From Neurospora tetraspora (Eukaryota; Ascomycota; Sordariomycetes; Sordariales; Sordariaceae): a stretch of 64,000 bases of DNA. This document shows, one piece after another, positions 60,511 through 64,000 of the stretch. The DNA is taken from positions 496,001 to 560,000 of the forward strand of contig NW_026944388.1 of the NCBI RefSeq assembly GCF_033439725.1, in the 5' to 3' direction. The notes under the pieces were generated by a model that worked only from the letters and a program-made list of their open reading frames with translations, ran no database searches and was not told where the DNA came from. Each line of letters opens with the position of its first letter. The first letter of the stretch is position 1. The translations under genes and the position numbers were made by a program.

Positions 60511-63500
60511 GATAGGTAGATGTGGATATATATACACAGTGCATTTCGGAATACATACTGGAAGAGGTATATTTGGATGTAAACAGACATGGTGCATTAT
60601 TCGTTGGGTTAGGTCAGGGGCCAGAAACGGGGACAACTTATTATATAATGGGATTTGTTGGATCAAGGATAACCGGGCCTCTTTAGAAATAATAACTGGT
60701 TCGATGTAAGGGGGCCTTTCCCTACGGTTATATGCGTTGTTTAGGTATTGTACGTGTAATGTCTTGTGTGAATTATTGCCAGCCTGATGTTTGGTTAACT
60801 GGGCGCTCGAGGTAAACCGAAGACCAAAATCTCCCTGCCTGTGAAGTTCATCAGCACCTACCTACCTTCGGCGAGGTCGGGAACACCTCCACCTCCATCT
60901 CATGTCACTTCCAAGTGGAAGCCCCGGAGCCAACTACGGGGGAAAGGGTACTCTATGTATTAAGATCACAACAAGGAAATCTTCACGCCCAGTAATCACT
61001 GGCCTAGGTATCGATATGGTAACTGCCGACGTTGGCAGTCGACATAGGTAACCATGGGTGTGAGGACTAACTGGTCTTGGAGTCGCCAGGTACGGGTACA
61101 GCACCCTTTCCAAATCGTTCACCAACCACCGTTGTGAACGAGCAGTCATATTATTCCTTCCACATGTCTGCTCTTCTCACAACTCACAATCATTCATTCA
61201 CTCGGAAACTACTCCGAGTGATAAAGTCAAGTAGGTATGAATCCTACCTATCTTGGCTATGGGCGCTTCGATTGTTGGGTGGCGTTAACAGCAGCGAGGC
61301 CAAAGAAGACAAAAGGAATAGTGGTTAGGTATCACATCTCAACTCTCAAAATCCCGAGTCGTCACAGCCAATCACATATTACCTACGTATTCGATTCTGG
61401 GTTTGTCACAGCCATACCTACATGAGCATAGGTAGGCAAGGTAATAATATGTACACGATTTCCCACTGGGTCTGGGGCTCAAGCGATAAGTGTGATCGGG
61501 ATGATCAAAGTGATCAAAGTGATCAAGGTGAGCAAGTGAGGAAGTGAGGTGTCAAGTGAGGAAGCGAGGGTGTCAAGTGTGTCAAGGTTGGCCAGTTGGT
61601 AAGGTTGGCACGTTGGTAAGGTTGGTTGCCACGTTGGTAAGCAATGGTTTACATAGCCACACCTCACTCAGCAAGGTGAGTAGGTAGGTAGGTAGGTAGG
61701 TAAAACGGAAGATGGTGACGGTGACGGTGACGGTGATGGAGATGGAAAGGAAGAGAGAGGTTTTATGCCGAGGACAACGAACAACGACGTAAAAGGTCTT
61801 CTTTAGTAATGCTTTTGACATCTTGGAATACTACCCATCACATCACATCTGAATGTCAGAATTGATGTCAGAATGTGTTTTCTGTCTCCACGGGTATGCT
61901 ACCTAACAACAGCCTAGTAATCTGACAATACCTCTGTACGAAATGGAGTACCTAGGTAAATAAACCGTCAGTTGGTAACTAGGGCTTTCCGGACCGGAGT
62001 ATAGTCCGAGCACAGGACTGACTGCGAGGAGTTTTACGCCAACTAGTTCTAGGTAGGTAGGTACAGGTACAGGTACCTACCAAATATTCCATTACATATA
62101 TCTAGGGTACACAACATCCGAACGAACGTCCATCTTCAATTTCACGAGGCTGTCGTGGGATGGATGGTGGCTAGGTGTCAGATTCAATGAAACCCTGACA
62201 TGCTGACCCCCACGAACCAGACGCCTTTCGTCTGACCGACTGACACTCCACTACCTCTGCCTAGAAAGAACTCTCAGAGGGATCCGCGCTTACTTGTACA
62301 ACGTTGTAGAGAGAGGCTTTGAAGAAGAGAATTGGAAGAAGGAGAAGGATTGTGTAACTGCGCGGCTCTTCACCGGTTTCAATTAATTTCCCAACTCCCA
62401 ACTCTCAACTCCCAGCCCTTAAAACGATTGGAATCGGGTTTGTCTCGGGTGACAGAAAAACCTCTAGGGAGAAAATTTACGACGAACATATGTATTTAGA
62501 AGAAGGTAGGTAGGATATGAAACATATGTTTCGCATCGTCAGAGACTTAGACTCATCGATTTGATAGACTTGTTCGACTTGAAAGACTTGTTCCTAGCCG
62601 CGCTGACGTTGCACACGCACATCTCTCCGCCTTCCAAAGTTCCTACACTGAATGGATGTGTGTGTAACTCGGATGGTTTTCTCCAAGTCATAGGTAAGGT
62701 AGTCGGACTTTTAACGCGGGGGTCACAAATCGTCATTCCGCACCTCACTTCACGTTTCTCGTTGTAACTGTTGTAAGTTCCCGTCCGCGTTGGGCACACC
62801 GAGTATGAAAAGATGACGCCGACGGGAGGTTCCATTTGTCGTAAGCATAAAAATCCGAGTTCACTCTCCTCTTTCTTCCCCGGTCTCGGTCTCGGTATTG
62901 CAGTCTCGACATTGGACTGAATAGTAATGACGATGGCGATGCAAACACCTTGCATTCAATACGACCGTTGCAGATGGTCAGGTTAGATCACTAGATGCGC
63001 GGATGCGGTGTTGCGGTGTGAGATTCACAGCCACGCCGACCCGTCATCCGGTTCTCCGGGGTAGCGGGGGTTGTTCGTGGGGGGGTTACGTAGGTGTGTC
63101 TTGTTGGATTTCGTAAGGAATTTTTACATGTGATGATTTATGCTTTTACCAACACCTATAGAAGGTAGCTAAAGTCCGGTTCTTGGGGGAAAAACCCAGT
63201 CATCAAGTGAGAAATTCCAGAGAGAAGGAATGCGGTTGACATGCAGTCTCACCGTTCGGTCGTGTGCTCCGCATGAAACAGATGGGTAGAGGTAGGTGTG
63301 AGTGGTCCTAAGTCTAGGTAAGCCGCCAATATCCCGCGGTGAAGAAGTCAAAGTGGCAATATGTATTAGGTAGGTGTGAGCACGAGATCTCAAGGCTTTC
63401 ATTCGTAGTCTACGTGTGAGACAGGGGATGTGACATGGCTGAGAAAAAAGCCGAAGTTCAGGTCGTTCAGTCGGGTTCGGGTACTCGAGCCACAAGGGCG

Positions 63501-64000
63501 AGATTGGTGACCACCAGAATCAGAATCAGATTGGACACAGGAGCCGTAGAAGAAGGAAGATAGTACACAGATAAGTCTTTGCATAGCAAAGTTTGGAGAT
63601 AATTTCACGAAAAGAGCAACGAGGTTTTATGTACGAAAAACCAAGAAAAAATAGCGAGTTTGAAAACTAGGTACAAAGCAAAAAGCAGATAACCACCCAC
63701 CCAAACAGACCCTAACCATTCTTTACTATGTAACCCCAAATGTTCAAAAACCTCTCGCGAGGCCCAGCGTTATTCCAGCCGGTAAGTATCTTGTTTGTTT
63801 ATATCCCCTTCCTTGTAAGGAAAAAAGAACACGAAAAGAAAAAAAGGGAAGAATAAAGCCAGTCCCAGAAATTCATCATTGCGTCGTGTTCAAAACGTTC
63901 TCGTCTGATCTGATATGTAAGTCGTCCACCCTTCTCCCTCTCATTCCCATATTTTTTTTCATTTCAATACCCAAAAGCAGCAATCTCCCTCCACCTCCTC
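60511..64000. other. Terminal region without a supportable gene
   Basis: This stretch is rich in simple sequence: degenerate gatcaaagtgatcaagg and aagtgaggtgtc repeats at about 61490-61640, (GGTA)n at about 61679-61700, (GGTGAC)n at about 61712-61735, and scattered taggtaggtacc motifs. Frames are short and lack domains. A gene could begin near or beyond 63.7 kb (gtaagt-like donors at 63780 and 63916) but no coding exon can be supported inside the window. Confidence 0.4.
61679..61735. repeat. (GGTA)n and (GGTGAC)n simple repeats
   Basis: About five TAGG/GGTA units are followed shortly by three to four GGTGAC units. This is the clearest instance of the taggtaggta simple sequence seen at several intergenic places in the window. 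Confidence 0.8.

Noticed and set aside
63479-63525. Weak resemblance to Neurospora 5S rRNA (tactcgagccaca ... ggtgaccaccag)
   Set aside because: Only two short blocks match, with wrong spacing and without the conserved 5' and 3' ends; at best a decayed fragment, more likely chance.

Overview
This window reads as nuclear DNA of a filamentous ascomycete, most likely Neurospora or a close Sordariales relative. Genes carry short GT...AG introns of roughly 55-320 bp, coding exons are GC-rich with strong third-position C use, intergenic stretches are long and carry taggtaggta-type repeats, and several duplicated sequences carry stops of the CpA-to-TpA kind expected from repeat-induced point mutation (RIP). 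No tRNA, rRNA, CRISPR array or bacterial operon structure was found.

Left arm (1-13 kb) is accessory. Two decayed paralogues of a serine/threonine kinase fused to a coiled coil and C2H2 zinc finger(s) lie in tandem (164-2576 and 4051-6124), followed by a short copy of their Gln-rich coil (about 6176-6310). A 440-bp TA-flanked miniature inverted-repeat element (MITE) sits inside the first kinase. Two more inverted-repeat elements lie at 7143-7380 and 10961-11505.

Middle (13-31 kb): an acidic conserved fungal protein (13499-14290), a 9-kb stretch with no supportable gene, the mitochondrial Fe-S assembly protein CAF17/IBA57 (23205-24542), a pseudokinase with a helical HeLo-like N-terminus (24755-26440, minus), and head to head with it the only intact member of the kinase family (27055-29224). 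An inverted coil plus zinc-finger relic of that family follows (29645-30183, minus).

Right arm (31-64 kb) is mostly conserved housekeeping: PUS7 pseudouridine synthase, alpha-actinin, a CAP10-type glycosyltransferase, ribosomal proteins S22 (uS8) and S12 (eS12) transcribed divergently, a Pin4-type parvulin isomerase, an orphan hypothetical gene, a large RING/Cys-cluster/SH3 protein, the vacuolar autophagy lipase ATG15 and a VPS9-domain Rab5 exchange factor. The last 3.5 kb shows no supportable gene.

The most unusual content is the kinase family with its RIP-like decay, the three TA-flanked elements that share the terminus CTCGTC but have different insides (one of them only 52 bp, in an intron), and the head-to-head kinase/pseudokinase pair.
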